Below, one piece after another: positions 27,832 through 37,330 of a DNA stretch of 64,000 nt. Location: the NCBI RefSeq assembly GCF_900155435.1, contig NZ_LT700212.1:2866602-2930601 (forward strand), written 5' to 3'. Positions within the stretch are counted from its first letter, which is position 1. Every line of letters begins with the position of its first letter. Both the position numbers and the translations under genes were made by a program. Under the pieces are notes generated by a model. It was not told the origin of the DNA. It did not search any database and was given only the letters and a program-made list of their open reading frames with translations. The DNA comes from Actinomyces provencensis (GTDB lineage Bacteria > Actinomycetota > Actinomycetes > Actinomycetales > Actinomycetaceae).

Positions 27832-27935
27832 ATACTACTGCAATGGAATCAGGGGACGAACATGTCGGTAGCCAGAAACTCTGAGAGTGTCCCGCTTGAC
27901 AGCGACCCGTGTCTGGGTAGTTAATATCACTGCAA
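27832..27935. promoter_or_regulatory. Candidate ROK operator pair
   Basis: The divergent spacer contains ATACTACTGCAA (27832-27843) and ATATCACTGCAA (27924-27935), identical at 10 of 12 positions, one near each gene start. Both lie in an unusually AT-rich stretch for this genome. The arrangement fits two operator copies for the adjacent ROK repressor, but binding is inferred. Confidence 0.5.
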
Positions 27936-28033
27936 AGAAAAGGAGCGTCCCGATCGTGGACTGCGACCGCCTGTCGGCGTCCGTCGCGGAACCCGGGGGC
28001 GGATGACGAGGATGTCGATTCAGGAGGAATGAC

Positions 28034-29332
28034 ATGCGCAGACGCATGGTGGCAGTTGCAGCCGGGGCACTGACCGCAGCACTGGCCCTCACTGCCTGTG
28101 GAGGCGGAGGCAGCGCCTCCTCGGGTGCCAGTGGCGCCGAGGACGGCAAGACACTCAAGGTGTGGTGGTGGGAGAACGACGAGAGCCCACTGTCCCAGAC
28201 CTGGAACAAGGCGATCGAGACCTTCAAGGCCGAGCACCCGGACGTCGACGTGCAGTTCGAGCTCAAGACCTACGAGCAGATGCAGCAATCCGCCCAACTG
28301 ATCCTCGACTCCAATGACGCGCCCGATGTCATCGAGTACCTCAAGGGGAACGCCACCGCGGGAGTCGTCTCCAAGGCCGGTCTGCTGACCGATCTCACGG
28401 ATGTCGCCACGGAGAAGGGGTGGAAGCTCGACAACTCCGCCCAGGACGTGGGCCTGTACCAGGACGGGATCATGGGTTCCGGCCAGCGCTACGGCGTGAC
28501 GAACTACGGCGAGTACGTCGGCCTCTTCTACAACGAGGACGAGCTGGCCAAGTACGACCTCCAGGTCCCCACGACGCTGGACGAGCTGGAGAAGGTCATG
28601 CAGACCTTCAAGGACAACGGCGTCACGCCGCTGGCCCTGGGCTCCAACGACTACCCGGGACCGCACCTCCTGTACGCGCTGGCCCTGGCGAACATGGATG
28701 AGAGCTCCTGGGCCGACTACCAGCAGTTCGCCGGTGAGCCCGACTGGGATGCCTGGACCAAGGCCGCCACGACCTACAAGGAATGGGTGGACAAGGGCTA
28801 CATCAGCAAGGACTCCACGGGCATCTCCGCCCAGGACTCCGGCAATGCCTTCGAGGCAGGCAAGTACCCGCTGTTCTACTCGGGCACGTGGTGGGCGGGC
28901 CCCTTCGGCGCCGACATCAAGGACTTCACGTGGAGCCAGGTGCTCTTCCCGGGCAATGACCTGCACCCCGGTTCGGGTGGGAACCTCTGGGTCGTGCCCT
29001 CAAAGGCCGAGAACAAGCAGCTCGCCTACGACTTCATCGACATCACGCTCCGTCCCGAGATCCAGAACGAGCTCGGCAACCTCGGAGGAGTTCCCGTGGG
29101 TGCGGAGGAGTCGGCGATCACCGACCCCGTCGGCCAGCTGGTGACCTCCCGGTTCAATGACCTGCTCTCCGGTGATGCCGGCTCGCTCGCCTGGTACCCC
29201 GACTGGCCCGTCGCCGGACTCAACGACGTCCTGCTCGCACAGTCCTCCGCACTGGTCCAGGGCACGACCGATCCCGCGGCTGTGGTGGATGCCATCAAGA
29301 CCGCCTACGAGGCGGGCAAGCCCCAGAACTGA
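28034..29332 (+). CDS. Carbohydrate ABC importer solute-binding lipoprotein
   Basis: A 432-residue family-1 extracellular sugar-binding protein. The signal ends in lipobox LTAC followed by a Gly/Ser linker, so it is membrane-anchored. LKVWWWENDESP, the EHPDVDVQFE segment and YNEDELAKYDLQVPTTLDEL are typical of oligosaccharide-binding proteins. A strong AGGAGG (28022-28027) precedes the ATG. With the two permeases and GH13 glucosidase downstream, an alpha-glucoside such as maltose, isomaltose or trehalose is the likely ligand. No ATPase is encoded in the cluster; a shared MsiK-like ATPase elsewhere would be needed, as is common in actinobacteria. Confidence 0.9.
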   Translation: MRRRMVAVAAGALTAALALTACGGGGSASSGASGAEDGKTLKVWWWENDESPLSQTWNKAIETFKAEHPDVDVQFELKTYEQMQQSAQLILDSNDAPDVIEYLKGNATAGVVSKAGLLTDLTDVATEKGWKLDNSAQDVGLYQDGIMGSGQRYGVTNYGEYVGLFYNEDELAKYDLQVPTTLDELEKVMQTFKDNGVTPLALGSNDYPGPHLLYALALANMDESSWADYQQFAGEPDWDAWTKAATTYKEWVDKGYISKDSTGISAQDSGNAFEAGKYPLFYSGTWWAGPFGADIKDFTWSQVLFPGNDLHPGSGGNLWVVPSKAENKQLAYDFIDITLRPEIQNELGNLGGVPVGAEESAITDPVGQLVTSRFNDLLSGDAGSLAWYPDWPVAGLNDVLLAQSSALVQGTTDPAAVVDAIKTAYEAGKPQN

Positions 29333-29361
29333 ACCCTGTCCACCGACTGTCCACTGAACTC

Positions 29362-29395
29362 GGGTGGTGCCGCGCCGCTCGGCGTGGCACCACCC
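29362..29395 (+). terminator. Stem-loop between binding protein and permease genes
   Basis: GGGTGGTGCCGCGCC pairs with its complement at 29381-29395 (one G-U pair) across a 4-base loop. Such intercistronic hairpins commonly stabilise or partly terminate transcripts so that the binding protein is made in excess over the permeases. Confidence 0.65.
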
Positions 29396-29410
29396 GCCTA
29401 AGGACCACAC

Positions 29411-30361
29411 ATGACCTCGCCCACGAAAGCGCGCTCCCGCCGACACCGGGGATCCACCACGGAGCCCCAGGCCGGGTACTGGCTCTACCTGATTCCCGGT
29501 GCGATCGGGTTCTTCCTGGTCGTCCTGCTCCCGTTCGGCATGAACATCTTCTACAGCCTCACCGACTGGAGCGGGGTGGGGACGCCGACCTTCATCGGTC
29601 TCGGCAACTACGTCAAGCTCATGGGCGACGCCACGTTCTGGATCTCCTTCAAGAACTCGCTCTTCTTCATCGTGGCGATGGCCCTCCTGCCCACCGCCAT
29701 CGGTGTGCTCGTCGCTGCGGTCCTCTTCGACTTCATCGCCCCGAAGTTCGGGTCGAAGGTGACCAGCACCCTGCGAGCGATCATCTACCTGCCCCAGATC
29801 CTCCCCATCGCCGTGGCCGGAGTGCTCTGGAAGTGGATGTACCAGCCCGAGTACGGGGTCATCAACACGATCCTGTCGAACATCGGCCTCGACGGCCTGC
29901 GCAACAACTGGCTGGGGGACTCGAACCTGGCGATCTACGCCGTGATGAACGTACTGGTCTGGCTCCAGATCGGCTACACCGTGGTCCTGTTCATGGCGGG
30001 TCTGTCCCGCGTCGACCCGGCCCTGTACGAGGCCGCCGAACTGGACGGAGCGAACTGGTGGCAGCGCTTCCGCCACATCACCCTGGACCAGTTGCGGCCC
30101 GAGATCTCCGTCGTGCTCATCACGACCTCCGTCGCGGCGCTGAAGGTGTTCGCGCCGATCTTCATCCTCACCAAGGGTGGCCCCGGGACCTCCACGATGG
30201 TCCCCTCCTACTTCTCCTACTCCAACTTCTTCACCACGACCCGCGTCGGCTACGGCGCCGCAGTGGCCACGGTGCTCGCCGTCCTCGTGACGGTCATCGC
30301 CGTCGCACTGCTGCGCTACCAGACCCGCACCACGGAAGGGTTCGACGATGACCGCCGTTGA
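29411..30361 (+). CDS. Sugar ABC permease (MalF type)
   Basis: A 316-residue integral membrane protein with six hydrophobic segments and a basic N-terminus. The EAA loop, which docks the ATPase, reads YEAAELDGANWWQRFRHI around residues 205-222. It is the first of the two MalF/MalG-type subunits of a CUT1 importer. It begins 78 bases after the binding-protein gene, beyond the stem-loop, and its end overlaps the next permease by 14 bases. Confidence 0.9.
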   Translation: MTSPTKARSRRHRGSTTEPQAGYWLYLIPGAIGFFLVVLLPFGMNIFYSLTDWSGVGTPTFIGLGNYVKLMGDATFWISFKNSLFFIVAMALLPTAIGVLVAAVLFDFIAPKFGSKVTSTLRAIIYLPQILPIAVAGVLWKWMYQPEYGVINTILSNIGLDGLRNNWLGDSNLAIYAVMNVLVWLQIGYTVVLFMAGLSRVDPALYEAAELDGANWWQRFRHITLDQLRPEISVVLITTSVAALKVFAPIFILTKGGPGTSTMVPSYFSYSNFFTTTRVGYGAAVATVLAVLVTVIAVALLRYQTRTTEGFDDDRR

Positions 30362-31250
30362 GGCAACAGTTCCCCCGACCACGACCCCCTCACGAGGGCG
30401 TCCCCAGCGTGCCCGGGGTGGCCGCTCGAAGCGGAGGGTGAGCGGCTGGGTCGTGCTGGTCATGACCTGCGCGCTGGCACTGCTGATGGTCTTCCCCCTG
30501 TGGATCGCGCTGATCAACGGCTTCAAGCCGGCCGATGACTACATCCACAACGGCCCCCTCTCCCTGCCCAGCCGCCTGGACTTCTCGGCCCTGGCCAACT
30601 TCTGGGTGAGCATCGACTTCAACCGGAAGCTCCTGAACTCCGTGATCATCTCCGGTGGGGTCGCCTTCACCGCCGTGGCACTGTCCCTGTTCAGTGCCTT
30701 CGCGATCGGCATCGGGCGCATCAAGGGGCGTGTGTGGATCCTGGCGGTCTTCATGGTCGCCTTCACGATCCCCCAGGAAGCCCTCGTCTACCCGCTGTTC
30801 AAGATCTCGCGGGACACGGGCCTCTACGACTCGATCTGGGGCGTGATCATCATCCTCGCCGTCCTCCAGAGTGCGTTCGGGACCTACATGCTCTCCTCGG
30901 TGCTGGGAACCTTCCCCAAGGAGGTCCTCGAGGCCGCACGCCTGGACGGTGCCGGGCGGTGGCAACTGCTGCGCGACATCGTGCTGCCCCTGACGCGGCC
31001 CACCCTGGCCGTCCTCGTCACGTTCTTCTTCATCTGGACCTGGAACGACTTCTTCCTGCCGATGATCCTGCTGCCCTCGGCGAAGAACCAGACGGTCTCG
31101 GTGGCACTGGGCGCGCTGAGTGGGCAGTACACGTCCGACCCGACCGCACTCGCAGCGGCGTCCCTCGCAGGTATCCTGCCAGCACTCGTGTTCTTCCTGA
31201 TCTTCCAGCGCACTCTGATGCGTGGCATCAACATCGGTGCCATCAAGTGA
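30348..31250 (+). CDS. Sugar ABC permease (MalG type)
   Basis: A 300-residue partner permease with six membrane segments and an EAA loop LEAARLDGAGRWQLLRDI around 190-207. The start lies inside the upstream gene (14-base overlap), so translation is coupled. The polar N-terminal ~30 residues are cytoplasmic. Together with the MalF-type subunit it forms the channel; the ATPase must come from elsewhere in the genome. Confidence 0.9.
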   Translation: MTAVEATVPPTTTPSRGRPQRARGGRSKRRVSGWVVLVMTCALALLMVFPLWIALINGFKPADDYIHNGPLSLPSRLDFSALANFWVSIDFNRKLLNSVIISGGVAFTAVALSLFSAFAIGIGRIKGRVWILAVFMVAFTIPQEALVYPLFKISRDTGLYDSIWGVIIILAVLQSAFGTYMLSSVLGTFPKEVLEAARLDGAGRWQLLRDIVLPLTRPTLAVLVTFFFIWTWNDFFLPMILLPSAKNQTVSVALGALSGQYTSDPTALAAASLAGILPALVFFLIFQRTLMRGINIGAIK

Positions 31251-31299
31251 TCCCGACACAGAACCGATGCACCGTCTCTCCCCGGAAGGAAGCTCTCCG

Positions 31300-33054
31300 A
31301 TGAGCCAACAGCTCCAGCTGCGGACGACGTCCCCCCTCGCCACCTCCGATGACTGGTGGAAGCAGGCGGTGATCTACCAGGTCTACCCGCGCAGCTTCGC
31401 CGACTCCGACGCTGACGGCTACGGGGACCTCCGGGGAGTGATCGACCATCTCGACCACCTCGAGACCCTCGGTGTCGACGTGGTGTGGCTGTCGCCGATC
31501 TACCGTTCCCCCCAGGCGGACAACGGCTACGACATCAGCGACTACCGCGACATCGACCCGATGTTCGGCACACTGGAGGACTTCGACGAGCTGCTCGAGC
31601 AGGCACACTCCCGTGGGATCCGGGTGGTCATGGACCTGGTGGTCAACCACACCTCGGACGAGCACGCCTGGTTCCAGGAGTCCCGTTCCAGCCTCGACAA
31701 CCCCAAGCGGGACTGGTACATCTGGCGTCCCGCCCGTCCGGGTACCGTCGCGGGTGAACCGGGTGCCGAGCCCAACAACTGGGGCTCCTTCTTCTCGGGA
31801 CCCGCGTGGGACCTCGACGAGACGACCGGGGAGTACTACCTGCACCTCTTCCACCGCAAGCAGCCCGACCTCAACTGGGAGAACCCCGAGGTGCGCGCCG
31901 CCGTCCACGAGATGATGCGGTGGTGGCTGGACCGTGGGGTGGACGGGTTCCGCATGGACGTCATCAACCTCATCTCGAAGGTCCCGGGTCTGCCCGACGG
32001 TGAGGTGCACCCCGGTGAGCTCTTCGGCGACGGGTTCCCCTTCTACGCCTTCGGTCCGCGCCTGCACGAGTTCCTCCAGGAGATGCACCGCGAGGTCTTC
32101 GACGGCCGCCACGGCTTCATGACCGTGGGCGAGACACCGGGTGCCACGATCGACCAGGCGCGGTTGGTCACGGATCCCGCCCGCCGCGAGCTCGACATGG
32201 TGTTCCAGTTCGAGCACGTCGACCTGGACCACGGCGAGCTCAAGTACCGTCCGGTACCCCTGGAGCGGGGCGCGCTTGCCGCGAGCCTCACCAAGTGGCA
32301 GGAAGGTCTGGCCGAGCACGGGTGGAACAGCCTCTACCTGGGCAACCACGACCAGCCCCGCCCCGTGTCACGCTTCGGCGACGACCGCGACCACTGGCGC
32401 GAGTCGGCCACGGCCCTGGCCACGGCCCTGCACCTCCTGCGCGGGACGCCCTACGTCTACCAGGGTGAGGAACTGGGCATGACGAATGCGCCCCTCACCA
32501 GCATTGATGACTACCGTGACGTCGAGGCCGTCAACTACTACGCGGAGCGCACGGCCCTGGGCGAGGACCCGACGGAGGTACTGGCCGGGATGTCGGTCAT
32601 CAGCCGCGACAACGCCCGCACCCCTGTGCAGTGGAGTGACGGCCCCGAGGCAGGGTTCACGGCCGGGACTCCGTGGATCGAGGTCAACCCGAATGCGGCC
32701 AGCATCAATGCCGCAGCCCAGGTGGGTGTCGAGGGATCCGTGTTCGAGCACTACCGGGCCCTCATCGCGCTGCGCCACGCCAGCGAGGTCATCGCCCTGG
32801 GTGACTTCGAGCGTCTGGACGCAGGTGATCCTGCCATCTTCGCCTACCGACGTGGGCTCGGGGAGGAGTCGGTGCTGGTCATCGTCAACCTCTCCTCCGA
32901 GTCGCTGACCCCTGTGTGGTCCGGCGGTGACCCGGTCCTCCTCGCCGGGGACCTGGTGCTCACCAATGGCGCCGGCTCCGGTGACGGCGCAGGGCTGGCC
33001 CCCTGGGAGGCCCGGGTGTACGCGACGTCCGCAGCCCTGCGCCCCCTGGCCTGA
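31300..33054 (+). CDS. GH13 alpha-glucosidase / oligo-1,6-glucosidase
   Basis: A 584-residue cytoplasmic GH13 enzyme. Catalytic residues are Asp220 (nucleophile, DGFRMDVIN), Glu278 (acid/base, VGETPG) and Asp351 (transition-state stabiliser, LGNHDQPR). Other family landmarks are VIYQVYPRSF, DLVVNHTSDEH and the QPDLNWENPEV segment of oligo-1,6-glucosidase/alpha-glucosidase/trehalose-6-phosphate hydrolase-like members. No signal peptide is seen. ATG 31300 was chosen because GGAAGGAAG lies 8-16 bases upstream. It closes the ROK-controlled operon and is expected to hydrolyse the imported oligosaccharide. GH13 subfamilies cannot be separated safely by eye. Confidence 0.88.
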   Translation: MSQQLQLRTTSPLATSDDWWKQAVIYQVYPRSFADSDADGYGDLRGVIDHLDHLETLGVDVVWLSPIYRSPQADNGYDISDYRDIDPMFGTLEDFDELLEQAHSRGIRVVMDLVVNHTSDEHAWFQESRSSLDNPKRDWYIWRPARPGTVAGEPGAEPNNWGSFFSGPAWDLDETTGEYYLHLFHRKQPDLNWENPEVRAAVHEMMRWWLDRGVDGFRMDVINLISKVPGLPDGEVHPGELFGDGFPFYAFGPRLHEFLQEMHREVFDGRHGFMTVGETPGATIDQARLVTDPARRELDMVFQFEHVDLDHGELKYRPVPLERGALAASLTKWQEGLAEHGWNSLYLGNHDQPRPVSRFGDDRDHWRESATALATALHLLRGTPYVYQGEELGMTNAPLTSIDDYRDVEAVNYYAERTALGEDPTEVLAGMSVISRDNARTPVQWSDGPEAGFTAGTPWIEVNPNAASINAAAQVGVEGSVFEHYRALIALRHASEVIALGDFERLDAGDPAIFAYRRGLGEESVLVIVNLSSESLTPVWSGGDPVLLAGDLVLTNGAGSGDGAGLAPWEARVYATSAALRPLA

Positions 33055-33072
33055 ACCCCGCACCCGCTGCGT

Positions 33073-33100
33073 CCGCCCTCGTCGACACCGACGAGGGCGG
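33073..33100. terminator. Bidirectional hairpin terminator
   Basis: CCGCCCTCGTCG and CGACGAGGGCGG form a perfect 12-bp stem with loop ACAC, 18 bases after the GH13 stop and 2 bases before the stop of the convergent hypothetical gene. Confidence 0.75.
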
Positions 33101-33102
33101 CG

Positions 33103-33585
33103 TCATGCCCGCGAACCCGGGAGCGCGAAGACGACCGGGGCCCCGATCCCGAAGCCTGCGGGGTAGCTGCCCGTGGCCGCCAAGGTCGTGAAGATGCCTG
33201 CCACCTCCGCATCCGTCCGCCAGATGTCGGAGGACTCACGGAACCGGCGTGCCATGACCGTGCGCGGCAGGACGAGGTCCTCCGTCGCGTGGGCAGGACG
33301 TGTGGTGGCGACGACGGGGCAGTTGCGCGAGCGCGTCGCGGGTGAGGCCCGGTGTTCCACGTAGAGCATCCCGTCCGTGGGCTCGCGGTAGACATAGTGC
33401 CCGCGGTCCTGTGCGGAGAGGCGGAAGAGGAGCAGCTCGTCGAGCGTCAGGAAGGTCCCCAGGACCGTGCGGACGTCGGCAGTGGACCTGCACGGCACCC
33501 ATCGCAAGGGGGGCCATTCGAGGGAACTCACACGGATGGGGGCGTCGGATTCCCATCCGTGGGGAACAGTGTCGGGGACGTCCAT
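33103..33585 (-). CDS. Hypothetical protein
   Basis: A 160-residue protein with no domain I recognise. The composition looks protein-like: mixed charged/hydrophobic, with FLTLDELLLFRLSAQDRGHYVYRE and MLYVEHRASPATR segments, no signal peptide and no membrane helix. I took the ATG at 33585, where the recognisable protein-like composition begins; the frame is open upstream but there it opposes the GH38 promoter region. The Shine-Dalgarno match is weak. It is convergent with the GH13 gene and shares its terminator. Confidence 0.6.
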   Translation of the reverse strand: MDVPDTVPHGWESDAPIRVSSLEWPPLRWVPCRSTADVRTVLGTFLTLDELLLFRLSAQDRGHYVYREPTDGMLYVEHRASPATRSRNCPVVATTRPAHATEDLVLPRTVMARRFRESSDIWRTDAEVAGIFTTLAATGSYPAGFGIGAPVVFALPGSRA

Positions 33586-33910
33586 GGGACCAGTGTCCTC
33601 ACCACCATGTGCACCTGGGGCGGGAGATCCGTCACGTCGGGACGGCAGGGCAGATGCCCCGGGATGGCGCCGTGAGAGCGCTCTCCCCTGACCTGCGGGA
33701 ACTCGGCCGGCGCGGCTTCCCGGCTCGGGCCGGGCGGCCGCAGGTGGCCAGACGTTCAACGGGTGGGGACGGACGCGCACCGTGTGACGGTGGCGTCCCG
33801 GCGCGGTCCGGGCGCGCCGGGACGCACGGTGGGAGCGACTCGGCGATGATGGGATGCGGGTCGATGACCGATCCGTGTCCCATCCCGCCCTCGTCCGCAG
33901 GAGCCTCTCC
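33586..33910. other. Divergent promoter region of the second GH38 gene
   Basis: No gene is supported in these 325 bases between the hypothetical gene and GH38. It contains the GAGAGCGCTCTC palindrome listed separately. Nothing else stands out. Confidence 0.5.
33674..33685. promoter_or_regulatory. LacI-family-type operator palindrome
   Basis: GAGAGCGCTCTC is a perfect 12-bp palindrome with the central CG step typical of LacI/CcpA-type operators, within TGAGAGCGCTCTCC. It lies 225 bases upstream of the GH38 start. No LacI-type gene is in the window, so the regulator would be encoded elsewhere. Confidence 0.5.
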
Positions 33911-36900
33911 ATGACCGTCGACCACGCTGCCCGGGTCCTCGCCCGTCTCGGACGTCTGGAGCGCCAGTGGCTCCGCCCCGGCCTGGAGACCGAGCCGACC
34001 GAGGTCACCCTCGCGGCGTGGGAGGCACCCGGGGAGCCGGTGCCCTTCCGTGAGGCAGTCGGCCACGAGTACGCACCCACGGCCACGGGTGAGCCGTGGT
34101 CCCGCCCGTGGGGCACCACCTGGCTGCACCTCACGGGCACGGTCCCCGCCCACTGGTCGGCGCTCGCCCCCCGTTCGCTCCCCCAACTGGTCATCGACCT
34201 CGGGTTCACCACCTCAGAGCCGGGGTTCCAGGCCGAGGGCACCCTCTACCGGGCGGACGGGACCGTGGTGCGCGGACTGGAACCCCTCAACCACCGACAC
34301 CGCCCGGAGGTGGACCGGGACGGTGCCTTCGAGTACTGGGTCGAGGCAGCCTCGAACCCCGATGTCCAGAACTACGACTGGATCACACCGAGTCCGCTCG
34401 GCGATCCGGACACCGCCGGGACGCAACCCCTCTACCGCCTCGGTCCCATCGAACTGCGACTTCGCGACACCGAGGTCGAGGGCCTCCTGGCGGACATCGA
34501 CGTGCTGCGGGGCGTCCTCGGAGTCCTCGACCCTTCGCGCCCCCGCGCCGACGGCATCCTGTTGGCCCTCTCGCGGGCGATGGACGCCCTCGACCCCGAC
34601 GACGTGGCGGGCTCCGTCCCCGCTGCGCGCGCCGTCCTGCACCCCGCACTGGATCGCCACGCCGACGCCTCCGCCCACACCGTGCACGCCGTGGGGCACG
34701 CCCACATCGATTCGGCATGGTTGTGGCCCCTGCGCGAGACGCGCCGCAAAGTGGTGCGTTCGTTCTCCAACGCCCTGGACCTCATGGATGCGGACCCCAC
34801 GGTGTCCTTCGCCGCGTCCTCCGCCCAGCAGTACGCCTGGCTGAAGGAGGACCACCCGGACGTCTTCGCACGCATCCGTGAACGAGTCGCGGAGGGCCGT
34901 TGGGTCACGGTGGGGGGTCAGTGGGTGGAGTCGGATCCCTACATGGTGGGTGGGGAGGCCTTCATCCGCCAGTTCCTGGAGGGCATCCGCTTCTTCCGGG
35001 AGGAGTTCGGCACGGAGAGTGAGGGAGTCTGGCTGCCCGACTCCTTCGGCTACAGCGCGAACCTGCCCGGGATCGCCCGTCACATGGGGCGCGGCTGGAT
35101 GCTGACCCAGAAGCTGTCCTGGAACGACACCAACACCTTCCCCCACCACACCTTCTGGTGGGAGGGCCTCGACGGGACGCGCCTGTTCACGCACTTCCCG
35201 CCGGTGGACACGTACACCTCCCAACTCACCCCCGCGGAGATGGGGCGCGCCCAGTCACGGCTGCGCCAGGGCGGGCGGGCCACGGTCTCCCTCGCACCCT
35301 TCGGATGGGGCGATGGTGGGGGCGGGCCCACCCGCGAGCAGGTGGAGCGGGCCCACCGCCAGGAGGACCTCGAAGGGGTTCCCCACGTGCGGCTCTCCAC
35401 CCCCGGCACCTTCTTCTCCGAGGCACTGGCAGAGGCGACGGATGGGGTCCCGGCGGCCCCGACCTGGGTCGGTGAGCTCTACCTGGAGAACCATCGTGGG
35501 GTGTTCACCTCCCAGCACCGCACCAAGCGCGGGAACCGGCGGTGCGAGCACCTCCTGCGCGAGGCCGAGCTCTGGGCCACCACCGCCGCGGTCCGCCGGG
35601 GCGTCCCCTATCCCCACGAGCGACTGCACGAGGACTGGCGCACGCTCCTGCTCCTGCAGTTCCACGACATCCTTCCGGGCTCCTCCATCTCCTGGGTCCA
35701 CCGTGAGGCCGAGGAGATGTACGCGCGTCTGGAGTCCGACCTGGAGGACCTCATCTCCTCCAGTCTGGAGGTCCTCACCGGTCCCGGCGAGGACCACCTC
35801 CTCGTCAACGCCGGTCCCTTCACCCTCGACGGGGTGCCTTCGGGGGCGGTGGTGCGGGCGGGCGTCCGACCCGCCGCGAGTGCGGTGAGCGGACCCAGCG
35901 CGGCCCCGGGTCCGGTCGGGGACCCGAGTGCCTCGACCGACGCCCTGCCCGTCGCCCCGTCCGTCGCGCCCGCCGTGCTCGTCGGGGACGGCCCCGCTGG
36001 CACCCGGGTGGTGGACAACGGGGTGCTCCGTCTGGTCGTCGATGCCGAGGGCTCCATCACCTCCGTGGTGGACCTGGCCTCCTCCCGTGAGGTGGTGCCG
36101 ACCGGCGAGACCCTGGCCCGCCTGCACCTGCGCCGGGACATTCCCTCCGACTGGGACGCCTGGAACACGGACCTGGCCGACGTCGACTCCGGGGAGATCC
36201 TCACCTCGGTGGAATCCGTGGAGGTCTCCGCGGACGAGGGCGGCGCCCTCGTGCGCGTCGTACGCACCCACGGCGCCAGCACCTTCACCCAGGAGCTGCG
36301 CCTGGCAGCCGGCTCCAGGACCCTCGACATCACCACCGCGGTGGACTGGCACGAGCGGCACAAGCTGCTCAAGCTGGAGTTCCCACTGGCGCTCCTGACC
36401 GACCACGCACAGTCCGAGGTCCAGTTCGGGCACGTCACGCGGCCCATCCACACGAACACGTCCTGGGACGTGGCGCGCTTCGAGACCGTGGCCCTGCGAT
36501 GGGTGCGGGTCGCCGAGGGTGACTTCGGGGTGGCCGTGGCCAACGACGAGACCTACGGGCACTCCTTCCGGCGTCTCCACGGCACCGACGGCCCCTTCGT
36601 CGAGATCGGGGAGTCGCTGCTGCGTGCGCCCACGGCGCCCGACCCCGATGCCGACCAGGGGCACCACGTCCTGCGCACCGGTGTCGTCGTCGGGGCCGCC
36701 ACCGAGGACGCCGTGCACGAGGGCTACCGCCTGAACATGCCCCTCCGCACCGTGACCGGGGGTGACGGTGTGCCCGCCCTCGTGTCGACCACGGGCGGCA
36801 GCGGCGTCATCGAGGCGGTGAAGCTGGCCGATGACGGGTCCGGTGACGTGGTGGTGCGCCTGTACGAGTCGCTCGGTCGACGAGGACGGACGCGGGTGGC

Positions 36901-37096
36901 GCTCGGTCTGCGGGCCGACGCCGTCGAAGGCGTGGACGGGAGGGAGCGTCCGTTCGGCGACGCGGGGCCGGATCCGGTCGGGTGTGACGGGCCGCGCCCG
37001 GGGACAGTCCACTGGGTGGAAGGCACGCAGGACGTCGAGGTGGAACTCGGACCCTTCCAGATCGCGACGCTGAGGATCAGGCCGGAGCAGCACTGA
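33911..37096 (+). CDS. GH38 alpha-mannosidase (full length)
   Basis: A 1061-residue cytoplasmic-type alpha-mannosidase of the size usual for class III GH38 enzymes. Zinc ligands and catalytic residues are visible: His263 and Asp267 within GHAHIDSAWLWP, nucleophile Asp377 in WLPDSFGYSANLPG, and the zinc/substrate histidine in LLLQFHDILPGSSI (about 585). The N-terminal ~250 residues form the usual beta/alpha leader, the C-terminal third is all-beta. A Pro/Ala/Ser-rich insertion (about 655-700) sits between domains. ATG 33911 is preceded by CAGGAG 8-13 bases upstream. It probably releases mannose from imported glycan fragments; it differs clearly from the truncated GH38 at the left edge. Confidence 0.92.
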   Translation: MTVDHAARVLARLGRLERQWLRPGLETEPTEVTLAAWEAPGEPVPFREAVGHEYAPTATGEPWSRPWGTTWLHLTGTVPAHWSALAPRSLPQLVIDLGFTTSEPGFQAEGTLYRADGTVVRGLEPLNHRHRPEVDRDGAFEYWVEAASNPDVQNYDWITPSPLGDPDTAGTQPLYRLGPIELRLRDTEVEGLLADIDVLRGVLGVLDPSRPRADGILLALSRAMDALDPDDVAGSVPAARAVLHPALDRHADASAHTVHAVGHAHIDSAWLWPLRETRRKVVRSFSNALDLMDADPTVSFAASSAQQYAWLKEDHPDVFARIRERVAEGRWVTVGGQWVESDPYMVGGEAFIRQFLEGIRFFREEFGTESEGVWLPDSFGYSANLPGIARHMGRGWMLTQKLSWNDTNTFPHHTFWWEGLDGTRLFTHFPPVDTYTSQLTPAEMGRAQSRLRQGGRATVSLAPFGWGDGGGGPTREQVERAHRQEDLEGVPHVRLSTPGTFFSEALAEATDGVPAAPTWVGELYLENHRGVFTSQHRTKRGNRRCEHLLREAELWATTAAVRRGVPYPHERLHEDWRTLLLLQFHDILPGSSISWVHREAEEMYARLESDLEDLISSSLEVLTGPGEDHLLVNAGPFTLDGVPSGAVVRAGVRPAASAVSGPSAAPGPVGDPSASTDALPVAPSVAPAVLVGDGPAGTRVVDNGVLRLVVDAEGSITSVVDLASSREVVPTGETLARLHLRRDIPSDWDAWNTDLADVDSGEILTSVESVEVSADEGGALVRVVRTHGASTFTQELRLAAGSRTLDITTAVDWHERHKLLKLEFPLALLTDHAQSEVQFGHVTRPIHTNTSWDVARFETVALRWVRVAEGDFGVAVANDETYGHSFRRLHGTDGPFVEIGESLLRAPTAPDPDADQGHHVLRTGVVVGAATEDAVHEGYRLNMPLRTVTGGDGVPALVSTTGGSGVIEAVKLADDGSGDVVVRLYESLGRRGRTRVALGLRADAVEGVDGRERPFGDAGPDPVGCDGPRPGTVHWVEGTQDVEVELGPFQIATLRIRPEQH

Positions 37097-37150
37097 GCAC
37101 CGGGCCGGGGTACGGACCACATGGCAGCCCCAGCTGCGTCCCGGCCGAGT

Positions 37151-37228
37151 TCCGGGGGACCGGTCCTTCCGTGGGCTGCTCCCGGGTGGTCCGGGGGACC
37201 GGCCCTCGTGTGGACAGCTCCCGGTGGG
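37151..37228. repeat. Two-copy 39-bp direct repeat
   Basis: Bases 37151-37189 and 37190-37228 are adjacent imperfect copies (each begins TCCGGGGGACCGG and contains GCTCCCGG). They follow the GH38 stop and precede the small gene at 37331. Confidence 0.7.
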
Positions 37229-37294
37229 GACGCCTCTGGTGCGGTCCACCTGCCGGACAAGTCCTGTTACATTCGACCGCTCACCGACCACCTG

Positions 37295-37323
37295 TTGGCG
37301 CGCCACTGTGCCGGTCCTAGTTT
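37295..37323 (+). promoter_or_regulatory. Promoter giving a probable leaderless mRNA
   Basis: TTGGCG (37295-37300) and TAGTTT (37318-37323) are separated by 17 bases. The predicted transcription start falls at or next to the ATG at 37331, with no ribosome-binding site before it, so the message is probably leaderless. Confidence 0.6.
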
Positions 37324-37330
37324 GGTCCGC

